Assembly (NCBI GenBank): GCA_021823365.1
Contig: JAKAOD010000014.1
Location: 1-15,876, forward strand
Length of the DNA: 15,876 nucleotides
Source of the DNA: Actinomycetes bacterium
GTDB taxonomy: Bacteria; Actinomycetota; Acidimicrobiia; Acidimicrobiales; Bog-793
Direction: 5' to 3'
Positions 7,882 through 15,767 of the stretch are shown here, in pieces. The notes beneath the pieces are model-generated. The model had not been told where the DNA came from and made no database searches. It saw only the letters and a program-made list of their open reading frames with translations. The translations under genes and the position numbers were made by a program. The stretch's first letter is position 1, and each line of letters starts with the position of its first letter.

Positions 7882-9567
7882 ATGATCGCGCCGAGCATGC
7901 GAGGACTGCGCCCTGCTGCGCTCGGGCCCGACGTCCTCGCGGGCCTGACCCTGCTCGCGATCGCCGTCCCGGAGCAGATGGCCACCGCCCGGCTGGCGGG
8001 GATGCCGGCGGCAGCGGGTCTCTATGCCTTCGTCGTGGGCTCGGCGCTGTTCGCGCTGCTCGGCCCGGACCGCTGGACCTCCGTCGGCGCCGACTCGACG
8101 ATCGCGCCGATCATCGCCGCCGCCGTGGCGGGCGTCGCGGTCACCGGATCCGCCCGCTACCTCCATCTCGTCTCGCTGCTCGCGCTGATGGTCGGGGCCG
8201 TGCTCGCCGCCGTCGGGCTGCTGCGGCTCGGTTGGATCTCCGAGCTCATGTCGACGCCGGTCGTCACGGGTGTCCTCGCCGGGATCGGCGTCGAGATCCT
8301 CGTGCGGGAGATCCCGGCCGTCCTCGGCCTGCCGGGCGGCGGGTCGTCGACGCTGGACCGCCTCCGGTTGATCGTCGACCAGCTCCACGACGTCCACGGC
8401 ATCGACGGCGCGATCGCGGCGGGCGTCCTCGGCTGCATCGTCCTCGCCGAGCGCGTCGACCGCCGCATCCCGGGCGCCCTCGCCGGGCTCGTCGTCTCGA
8501 CGGGCGCCGTCGCGGCGTTCCACCTCGTCGCTCACGGCGTCGCCGTCGTCGGCGCGCTGCACGGCGGCCTCCCGGCGGTGGCGTTCCCCTCGGGGTCCTG
8601 GACCGACGCACGGCACCTGCTCGTGCCCGCCCTGACGATCGCCTTCGTCTGCGTCGCCCAGACGACGGCGACCGTGCGCTCCGGCGGCGTGGCGCCCTCG
8701 TCCGGCGAGCTCGACCGCGACCTCCTCGCGCTCGGCGCCAGCAGCCTCGGCGCCGGAATGCTCGGAAGCTTCGCCGTCGACTCGAGCCCACCGAGGACGG
8801 AGGTCGTCCGGGCGTCAGGAGGCAGAACGCAGCTGAGCGGGGTCGTCGCGGCGGCGCTCGTGCTCCTCGTCGCGCTGTTCGCGACGGGCCTGTTGCACGA
8901 CCTCCCCGACGCGACGCTCGGGGCGATCCTCCTCTTCGTCGCGACGAGGCTGCTCCGCCTCCGGGAGCTGCGCGCGATCTGGCGCTTCGACCTCCTCGAG
9001 CTCTTCCTCGCCGTCGTCACGCTGGTCGTGGTGGCCCTCGTCGGGATCGAGCAAGGGGTCCTCGTCGCCGTGCTGCTCTCCCTCGCGGAGCGCACCTGGC
9101 GCGCCGCCCGCCCGCGCGACGCCGTGCTCGGGCGCGAGCCGGGGACGACCCACTGGATCCCGCCGGACGTCGGCCGGCCGACCGAGCAGGTCTCGGGCGT
9201 CCTCGTCTACCTCCTGTACGCGCCGCTCTGGTTCGGCAACGCCGAGCACGTCGCCCAGCGCATCCGCGGGCTCGTGCGCTCCCAGGCCGAGCCCGTCCGG
9301 GCGCTCGTCCTCGACGCCGACGGCGTCCCAGAGATCGACTACACCGGTGCACGGCGACTCGGGGAGCTCGCACGCGAGCTACGGGGCGCCGGGGTGACGA
9401 CGGCGATCGCCCGCTCCTCGCACCTCGTCCACCACGACCTCAAGCACAGCGGCCTCATCGCCGACATCGGCCCCGAGCTCCTGTTCGCGTCCGTCGAGGA
9501 GGCGGTCGAGGCGCTCGCCAAGGGACCGGCGCCGGGTGGGCGCGGCGTGAGCGGTGGGATGGCATGA
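7882..9567 (+). CDS. SulP-family anion transporter with C-terminal STAS domain
   Basis: The 561-residue inner-membrane protein belongs to the SulP/SLC26 family, which moves sulfate, bicarbonate or other anions. The first membrane segment contains the family motif DVLAGLTLLAIAVPEQ, then ARLAGMPAAAGLYAF at about residues 36-50, and VGADSTIAPIIAAAV soon after. Hydrophobic segments continue to about 400. A STAS domain follows (about 436-550, with VSGVLVYLLYAPLWFGNAE and EIDYTGARRL), which in this family controls transport. The ATG at 7882 has GAAGGG 6 nt upstream; the reading frame is open much further upstream, but that part lies antisense to the transpeptidase gene and was excluded. The PPK2 gene follows 17 bp downstream and is probably cotranscribed. 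Substrate choice cannot be read from sequence. Confidence 0.9.
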   Translation: MIAPSMRGLRPAALGPDVLAGLTLLAIAVPEQMATARLAGMPAAAGLYAFVVGSALFALLGPDRWTSVGADSTIAPIIAAAVAGVAVTGSARYLHLVSLLALMVGAVLAAVGLLRLGWISELMSTPVVTGVLAGIGVEILVREIPAVLGLPGGGSSTLDRLRLIVDQLHDVHGIDGAIAAGVLGCIVLAERVDRRIPGALAGLVVSTGAVAAFHLVAHGVAVVGALHGGLPAVAFPSGSWTDARHLLVPALTIAFVCVAQTTATVRSGGVAPSSGELDRDLLALGASSLGAGMLGSFAVDSSPPRTEVVRASGGRTQLSGVVAAALVLLVALFATGLLHDLPDATLGAILLFVATRLLRLRELRAIWRFDLLELFLAVVTLVVVALVGIEQGVLVAVLLSLAERTWRAARPRDAVLGREPGTTHWIPPDVGRPTEQVSGVLVYLLYAPLWFGNAEHVAQRIRGLVRSQAEPVRALVLDADGVPEIDYTGARRLGELARELRGAGVTTAIARSSHLVHHDLKHSGLIADIGPELLFASVEEAVEALAKGPAPGGRGVSGGMA

Positions 9568-9570
9568 CGC

Positions 9571-9576
9571 GGAGGT
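9571..9576 (+). promoter_or_regulatory. Consensus Shine-Dalgarno fixing a TTG start for PPK2
   Basis: GGAGGT stands 7 nt before TTG at 9584. This is the best ribosome site in the area. It favours TTG over the GTG at 9554, which overlaps the SulP gene and has no comparable site. Confidence 0.7.
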
Positions 9577-9583
9577 GGTCCAG

Positions 9584-10498
9584 TTGGCCCTGTCCAAAGA
9601 GGTGATCGAGGAGCTGGTCGTCCGGCCGGGCCACGAGGCCGGCCTCGGCCGCCGGAGCACGAGGAGCACGAATGCGGCGTGGCGCGCCGGCGGACGCGGC
9701 GGCGAGGCCGCGGAGGAGGAGCTCGAGCAGTTCAAGGAGGAGCTCGCGGCGGCGCAGGAGCTGCTCTACGCCAGCGACACCTGGGCGATCCTCGTCATAC
9801 TCCAGGCACTCGACGCGGCGGGCAAGGACGGGACCATCAAGCACGTCATGTCCGGGGTCAACCCCCAGGGTTGCGAGGTCGCCTCGTTCAAGCAACCGAG
9901 CACCGAGGAGCTCGACCACGACTTCCTCTGGCGCTGCGTCAAGGCTCTGCCCGAACGCGGGCGCATCGGGATCTTCAACCGCTCGTACTACGAGGAGGTC
10001 CTCGTCGTCCGCGTCCACCCCGAGCTCCTCGACGCCGAGCGCCTGCCGCCGGGGCACGCCTCGGGGGATCGGCTGTGGCGCGAGCGCTACGAGGACGTCA
10101 ACGCCTTCGAACGCCACCTCGAGCGCAACGGGACGCATCTCGTCAAGCTCTTCCTCCACGTCTCCAAGGAGGAGCAGCGGCGGCGGTTCCTCGAGCGGCT
10201 CGAGGATCCGGCGAAGCAGTGGAAGTTCTCGACCGCCGACCTTGCCGAGCGGGAGCACTTCGAGGAGTACCAGGGCGCCTACGAGGAGGCGATCACCGCG
10301 ACGTCGACCCCCTGGGCGCCCTGGTACGTCGTGCCCGCCGATCACAAGCGCACGACGCGGGCCCTCGTCGGCGGGATCCTCGTCCACGCTGTCGAGCAGC
10401 TCGACGTCCGACAGCCGGCGCCGGGAGTCGGCAGGGACGAGCTCGAGGAGGCCCGGCGAGCACTTCGCGTCGAGGGCGGGCCGGGCGGAGGCCGATGA
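9584..10498 (+). CDS. ppk2: PPK2-family polyphosphate:nucleotide phosphotransferase
   Basis: The 304-residue cytosolic enzyme transfers phosphate between polyphosphate and nucleotides. Walker A is in ILQALDAAGKDGTIKHV (DAAGKDG at about residues 77-83), followed by SGVNPQGCEVASFK. The Walker B/active-site block RIGIFNRSYYEEVLVVRVHPE lies near 127-147. LFLHVSKEEQRRRFLERLEDP and QWKFSTADL, then TPWAPWYVVPADHK, complete the pattern of the short one-domain PPK2 group called polyphosphate:nucleotide phosphotransferase. Direction (NTP synthesis or polyphosphate synthesis) is not certain; this group commonly makes nucleotides from polyphosphate. After ADHK the usual WYRN-like residues are RTTR, a local oddity. 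TTG at 9584 was chosen for its ribosome site; GTG at 9554 would add 10 residues. It follows SulP closely and precedes the HAD gene by 107 bp. Confidence 0.92.
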   Translation: MALSKEVIEELVVRPGHEAGLGRRSTRSTNAAWRAGGRGGEAAEEELEQFKEELAAAQELLYASDTWAILVILQALDAAGKDGTIKHVMSGVNPQGCEVASFKQPSTEELDHDFLWRCVKALPERGRIGIFNRSYYEEVLVVRVHPELLDAERLPPGHASGDRLWRERYEDVNAFERHLERNGTHLVKLFLHVSKEEQRRRFLERLEDPAKQWKFSTADLAEREHFEEYQGAYEEAITATSTPWAPWYVVPADHKRTTRALVGGILVHAVEQLDVRQPAPGVGRDELEEARRALRVEGGPGGGR

Positions 10499-10525
10499 CG
10501 GGCGGCGGCTCAGGGCGGTCGAGGT

Positions 10526-10547
10526 TCAGGGCCGAACTCAGGGCCGA
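10526..10547 (+). repeat. Short direct repeat in the PPK2-HAD gap
   Basis: TCAGGGCCGA occurs at 10526-10535 and again at 10538-10547, with a further partial copy (TCAGGGC) at 10510. The 107-bp gap has no clear hairpin terminator and no convincing promoter. Confidence 0.5.
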
Positions 10548-10605
10548 CGGGGACAGTCGGGGCGCGCCGAGCTGACGCGGCCGGCATGCCGCGATACTGG
10601 TCGGC

Positions 10606-11367
10606 GTGGACGACGCCCGGCTCGTGCCAGCCGCCCGACCGCCGAGCGCTTGGCTCTTCGAGCTCGACGGCGTCCTCACCGACACCGCGGCGCTGCACGC
10701 TCGGGCCTGGAAGGAGGTCTTCGACGAGCTGATCCAGTCTGCCGACCGGCCTTCTGGCCCGGCCGACGAGGCGCGCTGGCGGCCGTTCGACGCCGTCGTC
10801 GACTTCGCGCGCTATGTCGACGGCAAGCCGCAGGCCGAGGGCGTGCGCGCCTTTCTCGCCTCACGGGGGATCACCATTCCGGAAGGCGGCCCGCTCGACC
10901 GACCGGGCTCGCACACGGTCGCCTCGCTCGCCGGGGCGAAGAGCTCGCGATTCCTGAGCCTTCTCGCCTCGGGGGGGGTTCGGGTGTTCCCCGGCTCGAT
11001 AGAGCTCCTCGAGGCGCTCCGTGGGGCCGGGCGCCGGACAGCGGTCGTCTCCGCGAGCGAGAACTGCCGGGCGGTGCTCGAGGCGGGCCGCATCGCCGAG
11101 CTGTTCGACGCCGAAGTGGACGGCGTGCTCGCGCGGCGTGGCCTTCGCCCGAAGCCAGCTGCCGACACCTATCTCTTCGCCGCGGCGAAGCTCAGAGTAC
11201 CGGCGCAGAGCGCCGCCGTCGTCGACGACGCGACCGCCGGCGTCTCGGCCGGCAAGGCGGGAAACTTCGGCCTGGTCATCGGCGTGACACGCCGGGTGCC
11301 GGGAGCCGATCTTGCTGCCGCGGGCGCCGACGTCGTCGTCGAGAGCCTGGAGGAGCTCCTCGCATGA
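10606..11367 (+). CDS. Beta-phosphoglucomutase-like HAD protein with Glu in place of the nucleophile Asp
   Basis: The 253-residue protein follows the beta-phosphoglucomutase/phosphatase branch of the HAD superfamily throughout: motif I LFELDGVLTDTAALHARAW, cap region with RYVDGKPQAEGVRAFLASRG, motif II Ser149 in VVSASEN, motif III Lys183 in LRPKPAADTYLF, and motif IV VVDDATAGVSAGKAGNFGLV. Motif I normally reads DxDGV with the first Asp as nucleophile. Here it is Glu19 (codon GAG), while Asp21 is kept. A Glu cannot readily replace the aspartyl-phosphate nucleophile, so the enzyme may be inactive, regulatory or altered in activity (inference). The start is GTG at 10606 without a strong ribosome site. 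The stop overlaps the next gene's ATG (ATGA), implying translational coupling with the secreted hydrolase. A run of eight G at 10971-10978 lies inside the gene. Confidence 0.88.
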   Translation: MDDARLVPAARPPSAWLFELDGVLTDTAALHARAWKEVFDELIQSADRPSGPADEARWRPFDAVVDFARYVDGKPQAEGVRAFLASRGITIPEGGPLDRPGSHTVASLAGAKSSRFLSLLASGGVRVFPGSIELLEALRGAGRRTAVVSASENCRAVLEAGRIAELFDAEVDGVLARRGLRPKPAADTYLFAAAKLRVPAQSAAVVDDATAGVSAGKAGNFGLVIGVTRRVPGADLAAAGADVVVESLEELLA

Positions 11368-12950
11368 TCCAGCTTCTCGCCCGGTTGCGGGCTCTGCGCC
11401 CGCGACCCGACCGACGGCGCACCGTGCATCCGGCGCGGGCGCGCTGCGCGCTGGCAGGCGCCGCGGCGCTGTCGGCGAGCGCCGCCGTCGCCGGGTTCGC
11501 CCCCCAGCCGGCCGCCGCGAGCCCTGAGAGGAGTCCCGTCGCCGCGACGCCGGCGCCCGTCCTCGCGCTGTCGTGGCGCCCGTGCGACAAGAAGTTCCGC
11601 TGCGCGACGCTCGAGGTGCCGATCGACTACGCCGCGCCGTCGCGGGGCCGCCTCGGCCTCGCCGTCGTCGAACTGCCCTCGACGAGCGCCCATCCGGTCG
11701 GCGACCTCGTGATGAATCCGGGCGGACCCGGGGGCTCGGGCGTCTCGTTCCTCGAGCAGACGCCGTTTCCCGCAGGCCTGCGAAGCGAGTTCAACCTCGT
11801 GAGCTTCGACCCCCGCGGCGTCGGCGAGAGCGACCCGGTTCGCTGCGTCGACGCCGCTGGCATCCGCAAGCTCATCGGCCTCAACCCGGCGCCGGCGACG
11901 CCCTCGGAAGTCGGCACGGTGGTTGCGGCGACCAAGTCATTCGTCGCCGCCTGCGCGGCGCACACGCCGAAGTTGCTCCTCGAGAACATGGGTAGCGCTG
12001 CGACGGTCGAGGACATGGACCGCCTGCGCGCCGCTCTCGGTGAGGCGAAGCTCAACTACCTCGGCTTCTCCTACGGGACATATCTCGGCGAGCTCTACGC
12101 CGAGCGCTACCCGACCCACCTTCGGGCGGCGGTCCTCGACGGAGTGGTGGACCCGGCGCTGTCGACGACGGAAGCGGACCGCCAGCAGGGCGCCGGGTTC
12201 GAGACCGACCTGCACGACTTCTTCGCATGGTGCCCGCGCAACTCGACGTGCAAGAGCCTGCTGCCCGGCGGGGCGACCGCCGCCTACAGGACGCTGATGT
12301 CCGACCTCGCCGGGGGTCGAAGCATCCCGGCGCAGCTCAAGCCGAAGTACGGCGGGACCGTGCCGCTCACTCTCGGCGTCGCCGAGACGGCGATCGCGGG
12401 CAGCCTCTACAGCAACCGGACCTGGCCCGATCTTGCCGAGGGGCTCGTCCAGGCGCTCGGCGGTGATGGTGGCCTCCTGGCGGCGATCGCCTACAGCTAC
12501 GAGGGTCTCCAGTCGAACGGCCAGTTCCAGAACCAGATCGCCGCCGGCGTGGCGACAGATTGCCTCGATCGGCCGTCGCCGGTCGACCTCTCGAGCTACG
12601 AGCGCCTGGCCGCCGAGCTCGCGAAGAGCGAGCCGGACTTCGGGGCGAGCGAGGCATGGGGGACCCTTTCCTGCGCCTACTGGCCGGTCCCGCCCCAGGG
12701 CCGGCCGGCGCCGATCCATGCCCCGGGCAGCCCTGAGATCCTGCTCGTCGGCTCGACGGGCGACCCGGCCACCCCCTATGAGTGGGCGGTCGCGGTCTCT
12801 CACCAGCTCGACCACGCAGAGCTCCTCACGCGCAACGGTCCCGGGCACACGGCCTATTTCTTCAGCGCCTGCGTCGACGGCTACGTCCTCCGGTATCTCG
12901 TGACGTTGCGGATGCCACCGCGACACACCGTCTGCCCGAGCAGCTCCTGA
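11364..12950 (+). CDS. Secreted alpha/beta hydrolase, tripeptidyl aminopeptidase (TAP)-like
   Basis: The 528-residue protein matches the actinobacterial S33/TAP family of exported serine peptidases that remove peptides or amino acids from N-termini. Basic residues 1-28, a hydrophobic stretch (ALAGAAALSASAAVAGF) and an AAA-S site near 50 form a signal peptide. The first pattern SWRPCDKKFRCATLEVPIDY starts the mature part. The oxyanion motif MNPGGPGGSG is at 117-126, and the nucleophile is Ser236 in GFSYGTYLG. Asp467 in GSTGDPATPYEWA and His495 in NGPGHTAYF complete the triad. Paired Cys residues at the C-terminus (SACVDGY, HTVCPSS) are usual. It overlaps the HAD gene by 4 bp and is followed 10 bp later by the dehydrogenase. 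Substrate specificity is not known. Confidence 0.92.
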   Translation: MIQLLARLRALRPRPDRRRTVHPARARCALAGAAALSASAAVAGFAPQPAAASPERSPVAATPAPVLALSWRPCDKKFRCATLEVPIDYAAPSRGRLGLAVVELPSTSAHPVGDLVMNPGGPGGSGVSFLEQTPFPAGLRSEFNLVSFDPRGVGESDPVRCVDAAGIRKLIGLNPAPATPSEVGTVVAATKSFVAACAAHTPKLLLENMGSAATVEDMDRLRAALGEAKLNYLGFSYGTYLGELYAERYPTHLRAAVLDGVVDPALSTTEADRQQGAGFETDLHDFFAWCPRNSTCKSLLPGGATAAYRTLMSDLAGGRSIPAQLKPKYGGTVPLTLGVAETAIAGSLYSNRTWPDLAEGLVQALGGDGGLLAAIAYSYEGLQSNGQFQNQIAAGVATDCLDRPSPVDLSSYERLAAELAKSEPDFGASEAWGTLSCAYWPVPPQGRPAPIHAPGSPEILLVGSTGDPATPYEWAVAVSHQLDHAELLTRNGPGHTAYFFSACVDGYVLRYLVTLRMPPRHTVCPSSS

Positions 12951-12960
12951 GCTGCCGTCG

Positions 12961-13986
12961 ATGCGCGCCTGCGTCATCCACGGCGCGTCGGACCTGCGCC
13001 TCGAGCACCGGCCGGACCCGTCGCCCGGTCATGGAGGGGTGACGGTGGCCGTCGCCCTCGGCGGGATCTGCGGATCGGACCTCCACTACTTCCACGACGG
13101 CGCCGTCGGCTCCTTCGTGGTGCGCGAGCCGCTCGTCCCCGGGCACGAGATCGTCGGGCGCATCCGGGCGCTCGGCGACGGCGTCGTCGGACCGGCCCCC
13201 GGCACCCCTGTCGCCGTCCATCCGGCGACGCCCTGCGGCGCCTGCCGTGAGTGCCGCGAGGGGCGGCCGAACCTGTGCGCCTCGGTTCGCTACCTAGGCT
13301 CGGCAGCGCAGTATCCACACGTCCAGGGCGGACTCGCCGAGGAGCTCGTCGTCCGCGCCGACCAGGTGCGGGTCCTCCCTGACGGGCTCGAGCTCGAGCG
13401 CGCCGTGCTCGCAGAGCCGCTCTCGGTCGCCCTGCACGCCCTCCGGCGCGCGGGCGCGATCGCCGGACGGCGGGTGCTCGTCACCGGGGCGGGGCCGATC
13501 GGGCTGCTCGCCGTCGCGCTCGCCCGCCGAGCCGGTGCTGCGGAGATCGTCTCGAGCGACCTCGTCGACGCGGCGCTCGAGCGGGCTGCGAGGCTGGGCG
13601 CCACCGTGACGATCCGAGCCGACCGAACGGACGCCGGGGGATGGCCGGCGGAGGTGGACGCCGCCTTCGAGGCGAGCGGGTCACAAGGAGGGCTCTCGAA
13701 CTGCGTCGAGCTCGTCCGTCCCGGCGGCACGGTCGTGATGGTCGGCATGCCGCCCGCGACCGGGCTCAACCTGCCGGCCGGCCGCGTCGTGACGCGCGAG
13801 CTCACCCTGACCGGCGCCTTCCGCATCGGCGGAGAGCTCGAGGAGGCTCTCGGACTGCTCGCCGGCGGGCTCGACGTGGACGGGGTCGTGAGCCACGTGT
13901 TCCCGCTCGCGGAGGCGCGCGCCGCGTTCGAGATCGCCGGCGACCGCTCAGTCGCCTCGAAGGTGCTCCTCCAGCTCGCAAAGTGA
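12961..13986 (+). CDS. idnD: Zinc-dependent L-idonate 5-dehydrogenase-like alcohol dehydrogenase
   Basis: The 341-residue cytosolic enzyme belongs to the zinc medium-chain dehydrogenases. The catalytic zinc ligand Cys37 is in GGICGSDLHYFHDG, followed by GHE at 61-63. Structural zinc ligands are Cys92, 95, 98 and 106 in CGACRECREGRPNLC. The cofactor fold has GAGPIG at 176-181 with Asp200 at the end of the second strand, suggesting NAD rather than NADP preference. GSDLHYFHDGAVGSF and the YLGSAAQYPHVQGGLAE region are characteristic of L-idonate 5-dehydrogenases, which oxidise L-idonate to 5-keto-gluconate; sorbitol/xylitol-type activity is the main alternative. The ATG at 12961 lies 10 bp after the preceding stop, so it is likely cotranscribed. 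No gluconate kinase or 5-keto-gluconate reductase is nearby. Confidence 0.85.
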   Translation: MRACVIHGASDLRLEHRPDPSPGHGGVTVAVALGGICGSDLHYFHDGAVGSFVVREPLVPGHEIVGRIRALGDGVVGPAPGTPVAVHPATPCGACRECREGRPNLCASVRYLGSAAQYPHVQGGLAEELVVRADQVRVLPDGLELERAVLAEPLSVALHALRRAGAIAGRRVLVTGAGPIGLLAVALARRAGAAEIVSSDLVDAALERAARLGATVTIRADRTDAGGWPAEVDAAFEASGSQGGLSNCVELVRPGGTVVMVGMPPATGLNLPAGRVVTRELTLTGAFRIGGELEEALGLLAGGLDVDGVVSHVFPLAEARAAFEIAGDRSVASKVLLQLAK

Positions 13987-14005
13987 CCTTCGTCCCTGGC
14001 GCTTT

Positions 14006-14019
14006 CGTGCCGGGGCACG
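14006..14019 (+). terminator. Small hairpin after the dehydrogenase gene
   Basis: CGTGCCGGGGCACG is a perfect inverted repeat about 20 bp past the idnD-like stop. TGGC and GCCA flank it as a partial outer stem. It lacks a T-run, so termination is only a possibility. The rest of the 154-bp gap before pyruvate kinase shows no clear promoter. Confidence 0.3.
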
Positions 14020-14140
14020 CCACGTTGGTCGAGGAGCAGGCGGCGCCCCACCGGCGCGCTCCGCGACCGGCCCCGGCGCATGCGCGCCCGCTCCAGGAGG
14101 TGCGGGCGGTGGCGGTGGCGAGCAGACCGGGACAGTGCTG

Positions 14141-15559
14141 ATGCGGCGTGCAAAGATCGTCTGCACGCTCGGGCCCGCGAGCGACGACGAAGACAGCATC
14201 CTCCAGCTCGCCCGGGCAGGGATGGACGTTTCCCGGCTGAACTTCTCCCACGGCAGCCACGACGAGCACGCCCGGAGCCACGCCGCCGTCTCGACTGCGG
14301 CCGAGAAGGTCGGTCGGGCGATCGCCGTCCTCGCCGACCTGCAGGGACCGAAGATCCGCCTCGGCACCTTCGCCGGGGGGCCCGTGCTGTGGCGGCCCGG
14401 CGACAAGGTCGTCGTCACCGTGGACGACGTGCCCGGCTCGGCCGAGCAGGTGTCGACGGACTTCCGGGCGCTTCCGTCGACGGTGCGCACCGGGGACCGC
14501 CTGCTGGTCGACGACGGCAACCTCTCCCTCGAGGTCCTCGAGTCGACGGTGACCGAGGTCCTCTGCCAGGTCGTCGAGGGCGGCGAGGTGAGTGACCACA
14601 AGGGACTCTCGCTGCCGGGCGTCGAGGTGGACGTGCCGGCACTGACGCCGAAGGACGAGGACGACCTCCGCTTCGCGGCGAAGCTCGGCATCGACCTCGT
14701 CGCGCTGTCCTTCGTCCAGCACGCCGAGGACGTCCGTGCGGTGCGCCGGATCCTCGACGAGTGCGGCTCGCGCGCCTCGGTGATCGCGAAGATCGAGAAG
14801 CCCCAGGCGGTCGGCCACCTCGCCGACGTCGTGTCGGCGTTCGACGGGATCATGCTCGCACGCGGCGACCTCGGCGTGGAGATCCCCCTCGAGCAGGTCC
14901 CCCTCGTGCAGAAGCGGGCGATCCGCCTTGCCCGGCAGGCGGGAAAGCCGTCGATCGTCGCCACCCAGATGCTCGAGTCGATGGTCCACTCCGGGCGGCC
15001 GACGCGCGCGGAAGCGTCCGACGTCGCGACGGCCGTGTTTGACGGAGCGGACGCGATGATGCTCTCGGCCGAGACGAGCGTCGGCTCCCACGCCCCAGAG
15101 GCGGTACGCACGATGGCGCGGATCATCGAGGCTGCCGAGGCCGAGGCGGCCGGACATGCGCCGGAGATCGATCCGGTCCTCGACACGACTGGAGCCGCCC
15201 TTGCCCATGCAGCGGTCGAGACCGCTCGTCACGTCGCCGCCTCGGCGCTCGTCGCCTTCACCCAGACGGGCGCGACGGCGAGGCGCATCGCGCGGCACCG
15301 ACCACCGATCCCGATCGTCGCCTTCACGCCGGTGCCCCTCGTCCGCCAGAAGCTCGCCCTCAGCTGGGGTGTGGAGACCTTCATCGTGCCGACCGTGGCG
15401 ACGACCGACGAGATGGTCACGCAGGTCGAGGAGGCCCTCCTCGACTCCGGGCGCGCCTACGTCGGGGACCAGGTCGTCATCGTCGCCGGGACGCCGCCGG
15501 GCAGGGAGGGGACGACCAACACCATCCGTGTGCACCAGATCGGGGGGTCGCGCACGTAG
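14141..15559 (+). CDS. pyk: Pyruvate kinase
   Basis: The 472-residue cytosolic glycolytic enzyme converts phosphoenolpyruvate and ADP to pyruvate and ATP. The N-terminal signature MRRAKIVCTLGPAS is followed by GMDVSRLNFSHGSH and DLQGPKIRLGTF, the lid (B) domain near 70-165, and the active-site block SVIAKIEKPQAV with IMLARGDLGVEIP. The substrate-binding stretch ATQMLESM, then SGRPTRAEASDVATAVFDGAD and MMLSAETSVG, is complete. The C-terminal domain (about 340-470) is present and of normal length. ATG at 14141 was chosen because the family signature starts there; GTG at 14135 would add two residues. It stands 154 bp after the dehydrogenase gene, so it may have its own promoter, and no gene is recognisable downstream. 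Confidence 0.96.
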   Translation: MRRAKIVCTLGPASDDEDSILQLARAGMDVSRLNFSHGSHDEHARSHAAVSTAAEKVGRAIAVLADLQGPKIRLGTFAGGPVLWRPGDKVVVTVDDVPGSAEQVSTDFRALPSTVRTGDRLLVDDGNLSLEVLESTVTEVLCQVVEGGEVSDHKGLSLPGVEVDVPALTPKDEDDLRFAAKLGIDLVALSFVQHAEDVRAVRRILDECGSRASVIAKIEKPQAVGHLADVVSAFDGIMLARGDLGVEIPLEQVPLVQKRAIRLARQAGKPSIVATQMLESMVHSGRPTRAEASDVATAVFDGADAMMLSAETSVGSHAPEAVRTMARIIEAAEAEAAGHAPEIDPVLDTTGAALAHAAVETARHVAASALVAFTQTGATARRIARHRPPIPIVAFTPVPLVRQKLALSWGVETFIVPTVATTDEMVTQVEEALLDSGRAYVGDQVVIVAGTPPGREGTTNTIRVHQIGGSRT

Positions 15560-15685
15560 GCTCCCCGGCGACGAGGTCAGGAACGTCCACGTTGGCGACT
15601 TCGTCGTCGGCTCATCCCCTCCCTGCTCGCCGCCTCCGAGGAATCTGAGCGCACCGGGGGAGTTGGCGACGCTTTCGGGGGTATG

Positions 15686-15706
15686 GCGTCGAGCTGAGCT
15701 CGGCGC
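15686..15706 (+). terminator. Strong hairpin downstream of pyruvate kinase
   Basis: The sequence folds into a 9-bp stem with one G-T wobble and a TGA loop, centred on CGAGCTGAGCTCG. It lies about 127 bp after the pyk stop and is followed by a moderately T-rich CCTTCTTC. It is a plausible terminator, though distant. Confidence 0.4.
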
Positions 15707-15744
15707 TGGCGTGGACCTTCTTCGGCAGACGGGCGCCTGCGAGT

Positions 15745-15767
15745 GGGGCCGCTCACCTACGGGCCCC
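15745..15767. repeat. Second GC hairpin in the 3' intergenic region
   Basis: GGGGCC and GGCCCC pair across an 11-base loop, about 40 bp beyond the previous hairpin. The function is unknown; it may be a second terminator arm or chance in GC-rich DNA. Confidence 0.3.

Noticed and set aside
9672..12950. 1092-codon plus-strand frame suggesting a giant fusion
   Set aside because: The part before 11364 is an Arg/Ser-rich shadow of PPK2 and HAD in another frame. Only the section from ATG 11364 is a real protein with a signal peptide.
13802..15535. 577-codon minus-strand frame opposite pyruvate kinase
   Set aside because: Asp/Arg/His-rich composition typical of antisense frames in GC-rich DNA; the plus strand encodes a complete pyruvate kinase.
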